64,000 nucleotides of DNA from Elusimicrobiota bacterium (GCA_019135865.1 JAGVVD010000052.1:201011-265010); one strand, 5' to 3'. Counted from the first letter of the stretch, positions 32,470-42,682 are shown. Notes: a model not told the origin generated them from the sequence alone. Numbers and translations: made by a program.

Positions 32470-34893
32470 ATGAAGAATGGCATGATAATTTTTTTAGCGT
32501 TAGGATTCCATTCGGTGACGGCATCTGCGGGTTGGATGGTTCAAGAACCGGATCCGGCATTTTCGGGGCTTTATGATACGGCATTGCATCTTGATGATAT
32601 TGGAAATGCGCATATTGTCTATTTGGCTGATAGCCTCCCGACATTGAGATATGTGTACTGGAATGGGAATGTTGGCACGAAGAGCGTGGTCGATACATAT
32701 AAGAACGGACTAAAGCCTACTAAAATATCGCTCGACCTTGCGGGTGATGGCAATCCGGGGGTTTCGTACCCGGGAGTGAGGTCGGGCGGGGGAAATAATC
32801 TGAAGTATGCCAAATGGACCGGAGTCTCTTGGTCTACGGAAACAGTAGATGATACAAATGGTGTCGGCCCCGTCTCGTCGTTGAAATTTGACACGATTAC
32901 TGGGTTTCCTGTTATCGCATATTCTGGCGGGGACGACGTAGGATTAAGGTGCGCTAAATGGGATGGGAGTGCGTGGGATATTCAAACGATTGAAAGTTTT
33001 ACGCTTAACGGAAGCCAACCGAGACACCCGGTATTAGTATTGGATTCAGATGGACATCCACGTATTGTATACAATGATGCCAATGGATTTCTCTTGAAAT
33101 ATGCTGAGTGGAGCGGAACCGAGTGGTCAACGCAGACAATAGCCAACGTTCTGCCACTCGATTCAGTAGCAGTGGCATTGGATGCGAATGGGGCCGCGCA
33201 CATCTCATATGCAGATGGCAGCGTAATGCCGAATCTAGTGAAGTATTCCTATTGGACTGGAGCAGCATGGCAGTCTGAAACTATAGATTTTGGTTTACAA
33301 AATTCAATAGTTGTTTCTGGGAACAGCGTGGCTGTCGCATATCGTCATGGGGTCGAGATTAAAGTGGGACGTAAATATGGCGCAGGCTGGTCAACGCATA
33401 CAGTAACCACGCAAGGGTATCGCCAGGTCTCCCTGGGTATAATTGCCCCAGATTCTTTGAGGATTTCCGCAGGGAGTAGTCCATCAGGCGGGTTGCGTTA
33501 TCATCTTCTCGACAATATTGCGCCATCCATTGCTTGGACCGGAGAGGCCGGTTATAACGCAAGCGGCGTGAGCCCGGGGTCTGGAGACTCAAGCACTGGT
33601 TTTGTGTTTAAAGTGAAATACTCCGACCCGAATGGGGATGCTCCATTGAATGGGTATCCAAAGGTGTGGATAGACAAGGGGGGTGTCGCTATTAGTGGCA
33701 GTCCTTTCATCATGACTTATCTTTCTGGCGCCTATAGCTCGGGGGCGATATACGCGCTAACAAAAACACTCTCTCCGGGGGATGATTACACCTATGGTTT
33801 TGAGTCGCAGGATTCATATGGTTCGGCTGCTAGTGGCGCCCCGACCATGTTGTTGTCTGGTCCTCTGGTTTCAAGTTATTCCCCGGTGTTAAGTTGGAGC
33901 GGTGAAATAAACTACACAATTGATGGTCTTAATCCGGAAACCGGAAATCGTACGACAAACTATATCTTCCGCGTTAAGTATTCGGACGCGGATAATGAGG
34001 CGCCGCTCGCGGGATACCCGAGGGTGCGTATCTTCAGGAGCGGCGCCGAGATCGCCGGCAGCCCATTCCCTATGAATTATGTTTCCGGCGCCAGCCTTGC
34101 CGGAGCTGTATATAGTTATGCCGCCACGCTGGTGCCTGGCGGCTATACCTATTATTTCGAGGCCAAGGACGCCAGCGGCGTGGACGCGGGCGGGACGCCA
34201 ACTGATGAATCATCCGGCCCGACGGTCGGTAATCAGGCCCCAGCACTTGCCTGGACCGGTGAGGCGAACTACGCTTCGGACGGCGTATATCCCAAAGCCG
34301 GCAACGCGTCCACGAATTACGTGTTCCGGGCAAAATATTCGGATCCGGATAACGACGCGCCGGGGGCGGGTTTTCCGCGAGTGCATATAAAACGCGGCGG
34401 CGCGGAGATCGCCGGGAGCCCGTTCGCCATGAGCTATGCTTCCGGGGCGAATGATACCGGCGCTATATACACGCTTACGAAGAACCTTGCCGCCGGGGAT
34501 TACAGTTATTCCTTCGAGGCACTGGACCTTTACTCCGGCGCCGCGACCGGAGCGCCGACCGTCGAGAGGTCCGGGCTTGTGGTGATCGGCGACGCCGCCG
34601 CGCCTCCGGCGCAGGAGGTCAAGGTTTATCACGGGGTGTTCAAGCCGGGGCAAAGCGAGAGGGCCAGCGTGGCGTTCAACACCCCGGCGGCCGTCGCGAT
34701 CACCGTCACCGCTTATAACAGCCTGGGAGGAAAAGTTAAGGAGCTTTACCGCGGCACTTCTTCCCCTGGTTTGAATTCGGTCCAATGGGACGGCCGCGAC
34801 GAAAGCGGCCAGCGCGTCTCCAGCGGCGTCTACACCATCAAGATCGAAGGCGGCGGCATAAACCAAAGCAAACGCGTGGTGGTGGTGAGGTAA
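32470..34893 (+). CDS. large secreted protein: beta-propeller-like repeats, three Ig-like repeats, FlgD/sorting-like C-terminus
   Basis: 807 residues with a signal peptide (about 1-20). Residues about 25-320 are repeats of the type LKYAKWTGVSWSTETV / LKYAEWSGTEWSTQTI, a propeller-like pattern of about 55 residues. From about 350 to 700 there are three copies of an Ig-like domain (AWTGEANYASDGVYP...KYSDPDNDAP...SGSPF-type). The C-terminus (about 720-807: VKVYHGVFKPGQSE...VQWDGRDESGQRVSSGVYTIKIEG...KRVVVVR) matches FlgD-Ig/type A sorting-like domains. The 5' half is A+T-rich (25 of 60 G+C at 33061-33120) but the 3' end is host-like (36 of 60 at 34741-34800), so the gene looks chimaeric. It lies 6 nt before the caspase fusion gene. 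Confidence 0.75.
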   Translation: MKNGMIIFLALGFHSVTASAGWMVQEPDPAFSGLYDTALHLDDIGNAHIVYLADSLPTLRYVYWNGNVGTKSVVDTYKNGLKPTKISLDLAGDGNPGVSYPGVRSGGGNNLKYAKWTGVSWSTETVDDTNGVGPVSSLKFDTITGFPVIAYSGGDDVGLRCAKWDGSAWDIQTIESFTLNGSQPRHPVLVLDSDGHPRIVYNDANGFLLKYAEWSGTEWSTQTIANVLPLDSVAVALDANGAAHISYADGSVMPNLVKYSYWTGAAWQSETIDFGLQNSIVVSGNSVAVAYRHGVEIKVGRKYGAGWSTHTVTTQGYRQVSLGIIAPDSLRISAGSSPSGGLRYHLLDNIAPSIAWTGEAGYNASGVSPGSGDSSTGFVFKVKYSDPNGDAPLNGYPKVWIDKGGVAISGSPFIMTYLSGAYSSGAIYALTKTLSPGDDYTYGFESQDSYGSAASGAPTMLLSGPLVSSYSPVLSWSGEINYTIDGLNPETGNRTTNYIFRVKYSDADNEAPLAGYPRVRIFRSGAEIAGSPFPMNYVSGASLAGAVYSYAATLVPGGYTYYFEAKDASGVDAGGTPTDESSGPTVGNQAPALAWTGEANYASDGVYPKAGNASTNYVFRAKYSDPDNDAPGAGFPRVHIKRGGAEIAGSPFAMSYASGANDTGAIYTLTKNLAAGDYSYSFEALDLYSGAATGAPTVERSGLVVIGDAAAPPAQEVKVYHGVFKPGQSERASVAFNTPAAVAITVTAYNSLGGKVKELYRGTSSPGLNSVQWDGRDESGQRVSSGVYTIKIEGGGINQSKRVVVVR

Positions 34894-34899
34894 AGGCGG

Positions 34900-37800
34900 A
34901 TGAAACGTGAGTTCGCATTGTCCGCGCTCGCCTTCGCCCTGGCGCATACGGTCCATGCCGCCGGGCAGCCGACGGCGCTGTTCCTGCTGGACGCGCAGCC
35001 CAATGTCCGCGCCTATTCGATGGGAGGGGCTTTCTCCTCGCTGGCGCGGGCCGACGCCGCCTACGATCCCTGGGGGCTCGGCTACGCCGTCAGCCCTTCC
35101 GTCTCGCTGGCTCATTGGCCCGGCTCCGTGCTGGACAGCAATTATAATTTCGTCTCGCTCGTCGCCCCGCACGACAAACTGGGGGCCTTCAGTCTCTCCT
35201 ATCTGAGCTACACCACCGGTTCCGAGACCATCGAGGAGTTGGACGGCACCGCGCGCAGCATAACGCTTGAGGACAATAAGCTCATCTCGCTGGGCTACGG
35301 CCGCGGCCTTACCCGGAACCTTTTCGCCGGCGCGGCCGTTAAGAGCCTGACCAGCGCGCTGGCCGACGATTACAAGGCCAGCGCCATGCTGCTGGACCTC
35401 GGCCTGGTATACCGCACTTTGGACGACAGGCACAGTCTCGGCGCGGCTATGACTAATCTCGGCGGCGGTCTTAAATATTATGAGACGGAGGAGCCGCTCC
35501 CGACCGAGGTGAAGTTCGGCTATACCCGCGAAACCCGTCCCTGGGCCGGGCAGAAGGTGGTCTGGGGCCTGGGCTATTCCCGGTCCGAGGTCTCAAGCGG
35601 CTACTCCCTGGGCGCGGAGTACTTCCCCGGCATTCCCTTCGTTTCGCTGCGCGCCGGCGTCAACAGGGGCGGCGAGCGGACAAGGCTTATGGCCGGGCTG
35701 GGGCTCAATTACAGCGCTTTCGACCTGGACTTCGGCTACGACCTTTCCGCGGATAATGTCGAGGAGGACCGGAGCCCGCTGCGCTTCGCCCTCACCTGGA
35801 CCTTCGGCGAGCGCGGGGCCTACTTCGCCGGGGAAAAATATATGGCCCGCGGCATGAAAGAGAGGGGCGTGGCGGTATGGGAGGGGATCGGGCCGGGGGA
35901 GCCGGACCATGCCCGGGCGCGGGAGGCCATCCGGCAGTACGCGAACCCGCCGCGGCTGCTGGCCGGCGCGGTCCTGGAGGACGCCAATGGCGACGGCGTG
36001 CTGTCGCCGGGAGAGGCGGGAAGTCTTGTGGTGACGCTGACCAACGGCGGGCGAGGCCGCGCTCTGCTGCCGCGCGTGACGGTGGAGCCGGCGGACCGGG
36101 GCGTGGCGATGCGAAATATAGAAACGGGGCTTTACGACGGCCTTGTGCAGGAACTGGAGCCCGGGCGGAGCGCTTCTTTCAGGGTGCCGGTCAAGGCGCT
36201 GGAAGAGTCCGAACGGACCGGCGTCGCTTTCAATGTGAGCGTCAAAGAAGCCCGGGGTTTCAACCCCGAGCCGGTCTTGTTCACGCTGCCGCTTAAAGGC
36301 TTTTCGCCTCCGCGGCTCGCCCTGGCGCGCTATACTTTCCGCGAGGATAATACGGGCAATTCCTCCGGCAACGGCAACGGGATAATAGAGAAGGGCGAGC
36401 AGGTGGAGCTGACCGGCTACCTGGTGAACGCCGGCCTTACCGAGGCGCGCGGGGTTAAATTCGAGGCCGTCTCCGGCGATCCGCGCCTGGCGCTTATCGG
36501 TCAGCCTTCCGCCGACATCGGTACGCTGAAGCCCGGAGAACACCGGAAGGTCCTGCTGGCCTTCCGGGTGGCGGCGGATTATTCCGGCCCGGCGCAACTG
36601 CCGCTGGTCTTCAGGATGACAGAAGCCCGGCCGCGCTTTTCAAGGGAGCAGCCGGCGCGCCTGGCGCTGGGCGGCTTCTACAAGGACCCTGTCGAACCGG
36701 TCTTCGGCGATCTCGACGCCTCGGCGGCGCTGGCTTCGGTGCCTGCGCTGGCCGGTCCCATTTCCGACTCGCGCGCGGCCGAGGTGGTGACGCTTATCGC
36801 CGGCGCGCCGCCCGTCCTGGAGTTCGACGTGACCCGCCTGCCGGACGACAACGGCAACGGCGTCTATGAGCCGGGCGAGACGCTGCGCTTCAAGGTGGGC
36901 ATACGCAACACAGGCGGCAAGACGGCGCGTGGGGTAGTGGTGGCGCTGGACGGCGATAGCATGGTGAAGACCCTGCTGGAGGACCGCCGCGTGGGGGATA
37001 TAGCGCCCGGCAGATACCAGCCGGTGCTGCTGGAGGCGCGCATTCCCGAGACCGTGCCGCGTAAAGAGGCGTCGTTCAGGATCAGAGTGACGGAAAGCAG
37101 CGGCTTCGGCGCCAGCAAGATAGAGGAGGCCCGCGCGGCCTTCCAGGCGAAAGAGGTCAAAGTCGTCAGGCAGCTCGCCAGCCTCATGCCCGTGCCCGGG
37201 ACGCGGCCCGGCTGGCGCGGCCGTTCAGGCGCTATCGTGGTGGGGATCGGGGCCTATGGCCCGGCGGTCGGCGCGCTGAAATACGCCGCGCGCGACGCCG
37301 AGCTGGCCGCTAAATATTTCAGCGGCGCGCTGGGCGTCCCCGAGGGCAACATAAAGGTCGTTCTCGACGGTAAAGCCACCAAGTCCCGCATAGAGGCGGA
37401 AGTCGCCAGTATGGCCGACAAGGGGCTGGACTTCGTCGCCCTGTATTACTCCGGCCACGGCGTGCCGGACCCGGACAACCCGCGCACCGGCGACCCCTAC
37501 ATCGTGCCGGTGGACGCGGACCTGGAACTGGGCGGCCGCATGCTGATACGGCTCAACGAGATCGTCACCGCGCTCGAGCGCGGGACAAAGGACGTCGTGG
37601 TGCTGCTGGACGCCTGCTTTTCCGGCAATATCGAGAGCGCGCCCAGGGTTTATGCATCGGCGCAGAAGGGCCTGGGTATAGCGCCGCGCTTCGCGCAGGA
37701 GAAAGCCGTGGTGATGACCGGCTCCAGCGCCGCGCAGCCCAGCCTGGAATACGACAGGGCCGGGCACGGCTATTTCAGCTATTATTTCATGCTCGGTCTT

Positions 37801-37956
37801 AAGGGCGAGGCTGACAAGGATAATGACGGCGTCGTGACCGAATCGGAACTTTGCCGATACACCGCCGCCGCCATGGCCGCCGACGAGAGCCTCAACGGGC
37901 GCCAGACCCCGCAGTGTTCCAACGCCGGCGACAGAGTGCTCGGCCGGTACAGGTAA
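34900..37956 (+). CDS. PorV-like outer-membrane barrel fused to Ig-like domains and a caspase-family peptidase
   Basis: 1018 residues. Signal peptide about 1-20. The barrel-type region runs from about 25 to 310, opening ALFLLDAQPNVRAYSMGGAFSSLARADAAYDPWGLGY as in PorV/UPF0164 proteins and closing PLRFALTWTFG. About 345-760 are three CARDB/Ig-like domains, each opening with a Ca-binding-like loop (DANGDGVLSPGE, NGNGIIEKGE, DDNGNGVYEPGE). About 775-1018 is a C14 caspase-like domain with AIVVGIGAYG, AARDAELAAKYF, YYSGHG (H853) and LLDACFSG (C906), so the catalytic dyad is intact; a DKDNDGVVTESE loop is near the end. Probably co-transcribed with the sorting-tail protein upstream. The fusion is unusual. 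Confidence 0.82.
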   Translation: MKREFALSALAFALAHTVHAAGQPTALFLLDAQPNVRAYSMGGAFSSLARADAAYDPWGLGYAVSPSVSLAHWPGSVLDSNYNFVSLVAPHDKLGAFSLSYLSYTTGSETIEELDGTARSITLEDNKLISLGYGRGLTRNLFAGAAVKSLTSALADDYKASAMLLDLGLVYRTLDDRHSLGAAMTNLGGGLKYYETEEPLPTEVKFGYTRETRPWAGQKVVWGLGYSRSEVSSGYSLGAEYFPGIPFVSLRAGVNRGGERTRLMAGLGLNYSAFDLDFGYDLSADNVEEDRSPLRFALTWTFGERGAYFAGEKYMARGMKERGVAVWEGIGPGEPDHARAREAIRQYANPPRLLAGAVLEDANGDGVLSPGEAGSLVVTLTNGGRGRALLPRVTVEPADRGVAMRNIETGLYDGLVQELEPGRSASFRVPVKALEESERTGVAFNVSVKEARGFNPEPVLFTLPLKGFSPPRLALARYTFREDNTGNSSGNGNGIIEKGEQVELTGYLVNAGLTEARGVKFEAVSGDPRLALIGQPSADIGTLKPGEHRKVLLAFRVAADYSGPAQLPLVFRMTEARPRFSREQPARLALGGFYKDPVEPVFGDLDASAALASVPALAGPISDSRAAEVVTLIAGAPPVLEFDVTRLPDDNGNGVYEPGETLRFKVGIRNTGGKTARGVVVALDGDSMVKTLLEDRRVGDIAPGRYQPVLLEARIPETVPRKEASFRIRVTESSGFGASKIEEARAAFQAKEVKVVRQLASLMPVPGTRPGWRGRSGAIVVGIGAYGPAVGALKYAARDAELAAKYFSGALGVPEGNIKVVLDGKATKSRIEAEVASMADKGLDFVALYYSGHGVPDPDNPRTGDPYIVPVDADLELGGRMLIRLNEIVTALERGTKDVVVLLDACFSGNIESAPRVYASAQKGLGIAPRFAQEKAVVMTGSSAAQPSLEYDRAGHGYFSYYFMLGLKGEADKDNDGVVTESELCRYTAAAMAADESLNGRQTPQCSNAGDRVLGRYR

Positions 37957-37983
37957 GCGGGGACGTTGTTAAGTTCTTAAGTT

Positions 37984-39246
37984 TTACGCCGCGGGGGCGC
38001 CGGCGGCGGCGACTGGCGGTGCCGCGTGCGGCTGCCCGGCCCTCAGGAACTTCCGCGAGAGTATCAGCGTGGCGGCCGAGTAGCAGACGATGGTGCAGAG
38101 AAAGGGCATGTTCCAGCCGAACTCCATCTGCATGGTGCCGCTCAGGCGGGCCCCCAGCGACCAGAGCAGGTTCCAGGCCGAGGCGTAGAGCGCGCTGACC
38201 AGGGCGTGATGGCGCTTCTCAAAATGGCCCAGCATGAAGACCGGGTAGATGGGCCAGCTGGCGTTCATCAGCAGCGTGCGCGCGAAGGCGGCGGCCACCG
38301 TGGCCCAGAGCACGCCGGAGAACCCGACGGTGGCCAGGAACGGGATGGACAGGGCCTGGAACATTATCATCGCCCTAACCTGCCCGAGCCGCCTGACCGC
38401 GCCCGGCCCCAGCATGCCGCCGAAGGCCATGGAGAGCGGCATCAGCGCCATGATGAGGCCCAGCCGCGAGATGTCCATCGGGAATTCGTTCTTGAAGAAG
38501 ATGTTCAGGTAGGGTATGACCATCCCGGCTCCCAGCCCTATCGTGACCTGCGGGGCCAGTACCCAGCCGAGCTTCCTGAGGTCCAGGCCGGCCAGGTCGG
38601 CCCGCTGTCGCCCCTTGGTTTCCGCCTGGGCGCCGATGCCGGACAGTGGTATGAAGGTCAGCGCCATCAGCGCCGCGCCGGCCAGCAGCGTGACCCGGTA
38701 GGCGCCGGCCGTCTCCGCTCCGCCGTAGAGCAGGGCGGCGGCCAGGCGGGTCAGCTGGCCGCCCAGCAGGCTGCCGCCGAAAGAGGCCAGCATGGAGGCG
38801 CTGAACTGGAAGGAGAAGAGCCGGTTGCGCTCTTCGCCGGGGCCGGAGCAGGCCGCCATCAGCGGCAGGGCCGCCGTGGAGTAGAGAGCTGTGGCCACGC
38901 CGCCGACGAACTTGAAGAAGATCAGCGCGGGCTTGACCGGCATAAGGACGGCGCCGAAGGCGGCCGCCGTGCCCAGCGCGGCCGAGGCCAGCAGCGTGCG
39001 CCGCGCGGGGGCGCCGGACCAGAGCAGCGCCAGCGGCACGGCCAGGGCCGCGGTCACGAAGGCGGGGATGGATTCCAGCGTGCCTACGAACTCGCGCGTG
39101 TAGCCGAGCTCGAGCACGAAGAGGTTGAAGACCAGGCCGTAAATGCCGCCGGCGAAGGTGGATATCAGCGTGTAGGACAGGAAGCGCCGGGCGTCCGGCT
39201 GGAAGCCGGCGAACTGGCCGAAGTATCCTGAGACCAGGCGGCGCAT
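37984..39246 (-). CDS. major facilitator superfamily transporter
   Basis: 420 residues with about 12 hydrophobic helices. Features include GGIYGLVFNLFVLELGYTREFVGTLESIPAF (helices 1-2), SFGGSLLGGQLTRLA, and a central charged loop (GIGAQAETKGRQRADLAGLDLRKLGW). The end is Ala/Pro-rich. Substrate unknown. It is convergent with the caspase fusion gene (27 nt apart) and is the second gene of a possible unit after chaN (21 nt gap). Confidence 0.8.
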   Translation of the reverse strand: MRRLVSGYFGQFAGFQPDARRFLSYTLISTFAGGIYGLVFNLFVLELGYTREFVGTLESIPAFVTAALAVPLALLWSGAPARRTLLASAALGTAAAFGAVLMPVKPALIFFKFVGGVATALYSTAALPLMAACSGPGEERNRLFSFQFSASMLASFGGSLLGGQLTRLAAALLYGGAETAGAYRVTLLAGAALMALTFIPLSGIGAQAETKGRQRADLAGLDLRKLGWVLAPQVTIGLGAGMVIPYLNIFFKNEFPMDISRLGLIMALMPLSMAFGGMLGPGAVRRLGQVRAMIMFQALSIPFLATVGFSGVLWATVAAAFARTLLMNASWPIYPVFMLGHFEKRHHALVSALYASAWNLLWSLGARLSGTMQMEFGWNMPFLCTIVCYSAATLILSRKFLRAGQPHAAPPVAAAGAPAA

Positions 39247-39267
39247 CCGTGCGGCGGCCGTTGCCGC

Positions 39268-40254
39268 TCAGTTCCCCGCGGCCGACGGCGCCGCGGAGCT
39301 GACCGGCACGGCGGGGGAGGGCTCCGGCTTTTTCTCGTGGGTCACGAACCAGACCAGGTCGGCCAGCGGCCGGGGGTCCTTCATGAACTCTTCGGCCGCG
39401 TCGGAATCCTCGGTGTAGACCGAAAGATGCTTTAACCCCTTCGTCCTGGCCCTTACCGACCAGGGAATGCCGGCGTTGTGCTGGACGTGCCCGTTGCCGG
39501 CGATGACAAGCACGGCGTGGCCCTTGTTCTTTTTGAGCGCCTTCACCGCCGCGTCGGCCATGCCCTCGTTCCAGGCCGCCATGGAGAGCAGGTAATTGTC
39601 CCAGGTTATCAGCTTCGCCATCGGGTTGTCCCCGTGGCCGCCGTAGGTGGAGCGCAGGTAGGCGAGATAGAGCGGGTCCCGGTTGACCTCCACCTTCTCC
39701 GGCAGGAACTTCCTCTCCTCCGGGGAAAGCGCGGCCATCCCCCCGCGGGCGATCTTCTTTATCGTCGCGCGAGGGACATTCAGCGCCGCCGCCTTTAATT
39801 TATTATTCCTTATATAATCGAACAGCGGTTTGTAGAGGCCGAAGTCGAAGCCCCATTCCTTCTCCCAGCCGGCGGCGGCGAGGAATTCCTCCTCCGTCGT
39901 TTCCCCGGCGGCGTAACGGTCCAGGACCGGCTGCAGCCCGGAGTTGAGCATCTCGAAACCCACTATCACTTTGTTCTTTTTCGCGGAGGCGAGTATTTTC
40001 AGCGCCTCCAGCTGCGCCAGGTGCGCGAATTCCTGGTCGTGGGATTCGCCGACGTAGACCGCGTCGCTTCCCGCGATCCTGCCGGCGAAGACCTCGGGCT
40101 TCAGCCGCGCGCGCGAGGCGGGGTCCATGACGAGGAAGCCCGGACCCTCGTCGGAGGCCGCCGGCCCGTCCGGCGAAAAATGGCCGGCTCCCAGGGCGCC
40201 CGGCGGCGCCGCGGCGAGGAATAAAGAGAGGAAAAACGCGGAGTTCGTGGTCAT
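39268..40254 (-). CDS. ChaN/TIKI-fold protein, exported
   Basis: 328 residues with a signal peptide (about 1-22). The ChaN domain is clear: DAVYVGESHDQEFAHLAQLEAL, VIVGFEMLNSGLQPVLDRYAAGETTEEEFLAA, WGFDFGLYKPLFDYIRNNKLKAAALNVPRATIKKIARGG, and the His-containing HAVLVIAGNGHVQHNAGIP near the end. The Glu/His residues fit the metal or haem site of ChaN/EreA-like folds. There is no lipobox cysteine at the signal end. TATAAT lies exactly 6 nt before ATG 40254 with no SD. Confidence 0.87.
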   Translation of the reverse strand: MTTNSAFFLSLFLAAAPPGALGAGHFSPDGPAASDEGPGFLVMDPASRARLKPEVFAGRIAGSDAVYVGESHDQEFAHLAQLEALKILASAKKNKVIVGFEMLNSGLQPVLDRYAAGETTEEEFLAAAGWEKEWGFDFGLYKPLFDYIRNNKLKAAALNVPRATIKKIARGGMAALSPEERKFLPEKVEVNRDPLYLAYLRSTYGGHGDNPMAKLITWDNYLLSMAAWNEGMADAAVKALKKNKGHAVLVIAGNGHVQHNAGIPWSVRARTKGLKHLSVYTEDSDAAEEFMKDPRPLADLVWFVTHEKKPEPSPAVPVSSAAPSAAGN

Positions 40255-40313
40255 TTAAGGATTATATAAAATGCTTCCCCGAAAAATATTTTCCGGAATT
40301 CGCCGAAAAGGTA

Positions 40314-40342
40314 TTGCATTTTCCATTTCCATCATCTACAAT
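40314..40342 (+). promoter_or_regulatory. sigma-70-type promoter for the lysine-rich micropeptide
   Basis: TTGCAT (40314-40319) and TACAAT (40337-40342) with a 17-bp spacer. AAGGAG follows at 40364-40369 before ATG 40381. Confidence 0.7.
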
Positions 40343-40380
40343 CTATGCGAGCCCTGACGGGCCAAGGAGACAACTGAACA

Positions 40381-40473
40381 ATGCCTAAAAAGAAGAAGGC
40401 CAAGAAAGTGGCCAAGAAGAAGACCGCGAAGAAGGTCGCCAAGAAAAAGGCGAAGAAAGGGAAGCGGAAGTAA
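40381..40473 (+). CDS. 30-residue lysine-rich basic peptide
   Basis: MPKKKKAKKVAKKKTAKKVA... to KGKRK then TAA. It is composed almost only of Lys, Ala, Val, Gly, Arg and Thr, like the tail of histone H1-like or KAKK-repeat nucleoid proteins. It has its own promoter, a good SD and a terminator, so it is a real single-gene unit. It probably binds DNA or RNA by charge. Confidence 0.75.
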   Translation: MPKKKKAKKVAKKKTAKKVAKKKAKKGKRK

Positions 40474-40495
40474 TTTCCGGTCCCGGAAAAATCAG

Positions 40496-40531
40496 TAAGA
40501 CGGCGCCCGTGAGGGCGCCGTCCTTGTTTTA
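40496..40531 (+). terminator. terminator after the lysine-rich peptide gene
   Basis: Perfect stem gacggcgccc / gggcgccgtc with a 4-nt loop, then CTTGTTTT, 26 nt after the stop. Confidence 0.85.
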
Positions 40532-40551
40532 TCCGTCGTTTTGCCCGCCGC

Positions 40552-40580
40552 TTTACCTGTGATTCCCCATATACTATAAT
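40552..40580 (+). promoter_or_regulatory. recA promoter
   Basis: TTTACC (40552-40557), 17 bp, TATAAT (40575-40580). Transcription would begin near 40587, giving a leader of about 90 nt that contains the hairpin at 40607. Confidence 0.75.
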
Positions 40581-40606
40581 CTCGGTTAACATAATATTTC
40601 AAGGGG

Positions 40607-40630
40607 GGTGCGACACTACGTTGTCGCACC
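40607..40630. promoter_or_regulatory. perfect 9-bp inverted repeat in the recA leader
   Basis: GGTGCGACA - 6 nt - TGTCGCACC. As DNA it is a good candidate operator for a damage-response repressor, just downstream of the transcription start. As RNA it is a stable hairpin. It lacks a T tract, so it is not a terminator. Confidence 0.6.
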
Positions 40631-40678
40631 GGTCCCGTAGGATATTCATGACGGTAAACAAGGTTCAACGGAGGTAAC

Positions 40679-41745
<1,067 letters not shown>

Positions 41746-41746
<1 letters not shown>

Positions 41747-42642
41747 TGGCGAAGCGCCACCCGCTGGCCGCCTCCTTCTTCCGCCATCTTTCGGCGGAGA
41801 GGGGGCTGGCCGGCAACACCTGCAAGTCCTACGCCGGCGACGTATCGGCCTGGCTGGCCTGGCTGGAGGGCCGCAAGGCCGACCCGCTGTCCGCCGGCGC
41901 CGACGCCGTGGAGGCGTACCTCTGGCGTCTTAAGTCCCGGCTGGGGCTGAAGGCTTCCAGCATATTCCGCAAGACCGAGGCCATCAGGTCCTTCTACCGC
42001 TTCCTGCTGCTCGAGGGCAGGATAAAGAAGGACCCGACGGCCAATTTCCGCTCGCCGCGCATAGAGCGGCGCATCCCCCCGTCGGTGAGCCGCGAGGACA
42101 TGGAGAGGCTTCTTGAATATCCCCCGGGAGAGGATTTCGCGCTCAACCGCGCGCTGGCCGCGACGGAGCTGCTCTACGCCTGCGGGCTGCGCGTCTCCGA
42201 GCTGCTGTCGCTGCGTCTGGAGTCGGTCAACCTCGACCAGGGCTGGGTGCGCGTCTTCGGCAAGGGCGGCAAAGAGCGCATAGTCCCGGTTCACGCGCGG
42301 GCGCTGGACGCGCTGCGCTCCTACATGGAGCTGCGCCAGCTCAAGTTCGGCGGCCTTTCTCCGGCGGGAGAGCTGTTCCTCAACAAGTCGGGGGGAAAGC
42401 TGAGCCGGGTGCAGATGTGGAAGGACCTGCTGGCTCTGGGCCGCAGGGCCGGGGTGGAGGCCCCGCTGCACCCGCACCTGCTGCGTCATACCTTCGCCTC
42501 GCACCTGCTGCAATCGGGCGCCGACCTGCGCTCGATACAGGAGATGCTGGGGCACGCCAGCCTGAACACCACGCAGATCTACACGCACATAGAACGCTCG
42601 GGGCTGAAGAAGGCGCATAAGCGCTTCCATCCCGAGGGATAA
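41746..42642 (+). CDS. xerD: XerC/XerD-type tyrosine recombinase
   Basis: 298 residues, the usual Xer length. N-terminal SAM-like core-binding domain (about 5-95) and catalytic domain with R149 (CGLRVSELL), the beta-hairpin Lys around K173 (GKGGKERIVPV), H244-xx-R247 (HPHLLRHTFASHLL), H270 (LGHASL) and nucleophile Y279 (TQIYTH). Resolves chromosome dimers at dif; no dif site was recognised here. Directly coupled to recA. XerC versus XerD cannot be settled from this alone. Confidence 0.93.
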
Positions 42643-42682
42643 ACTTGATAATAAATAGGTAAAATATAGCACTGGACGGGAA

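Noticed and set aside
34079-34390. Alternative plus-strand frame inside the Ig-repeat gene
   Set aside because: Out-of-frame shadow within a repeat-bearing gene whose main frame has a signal peptide and domains.
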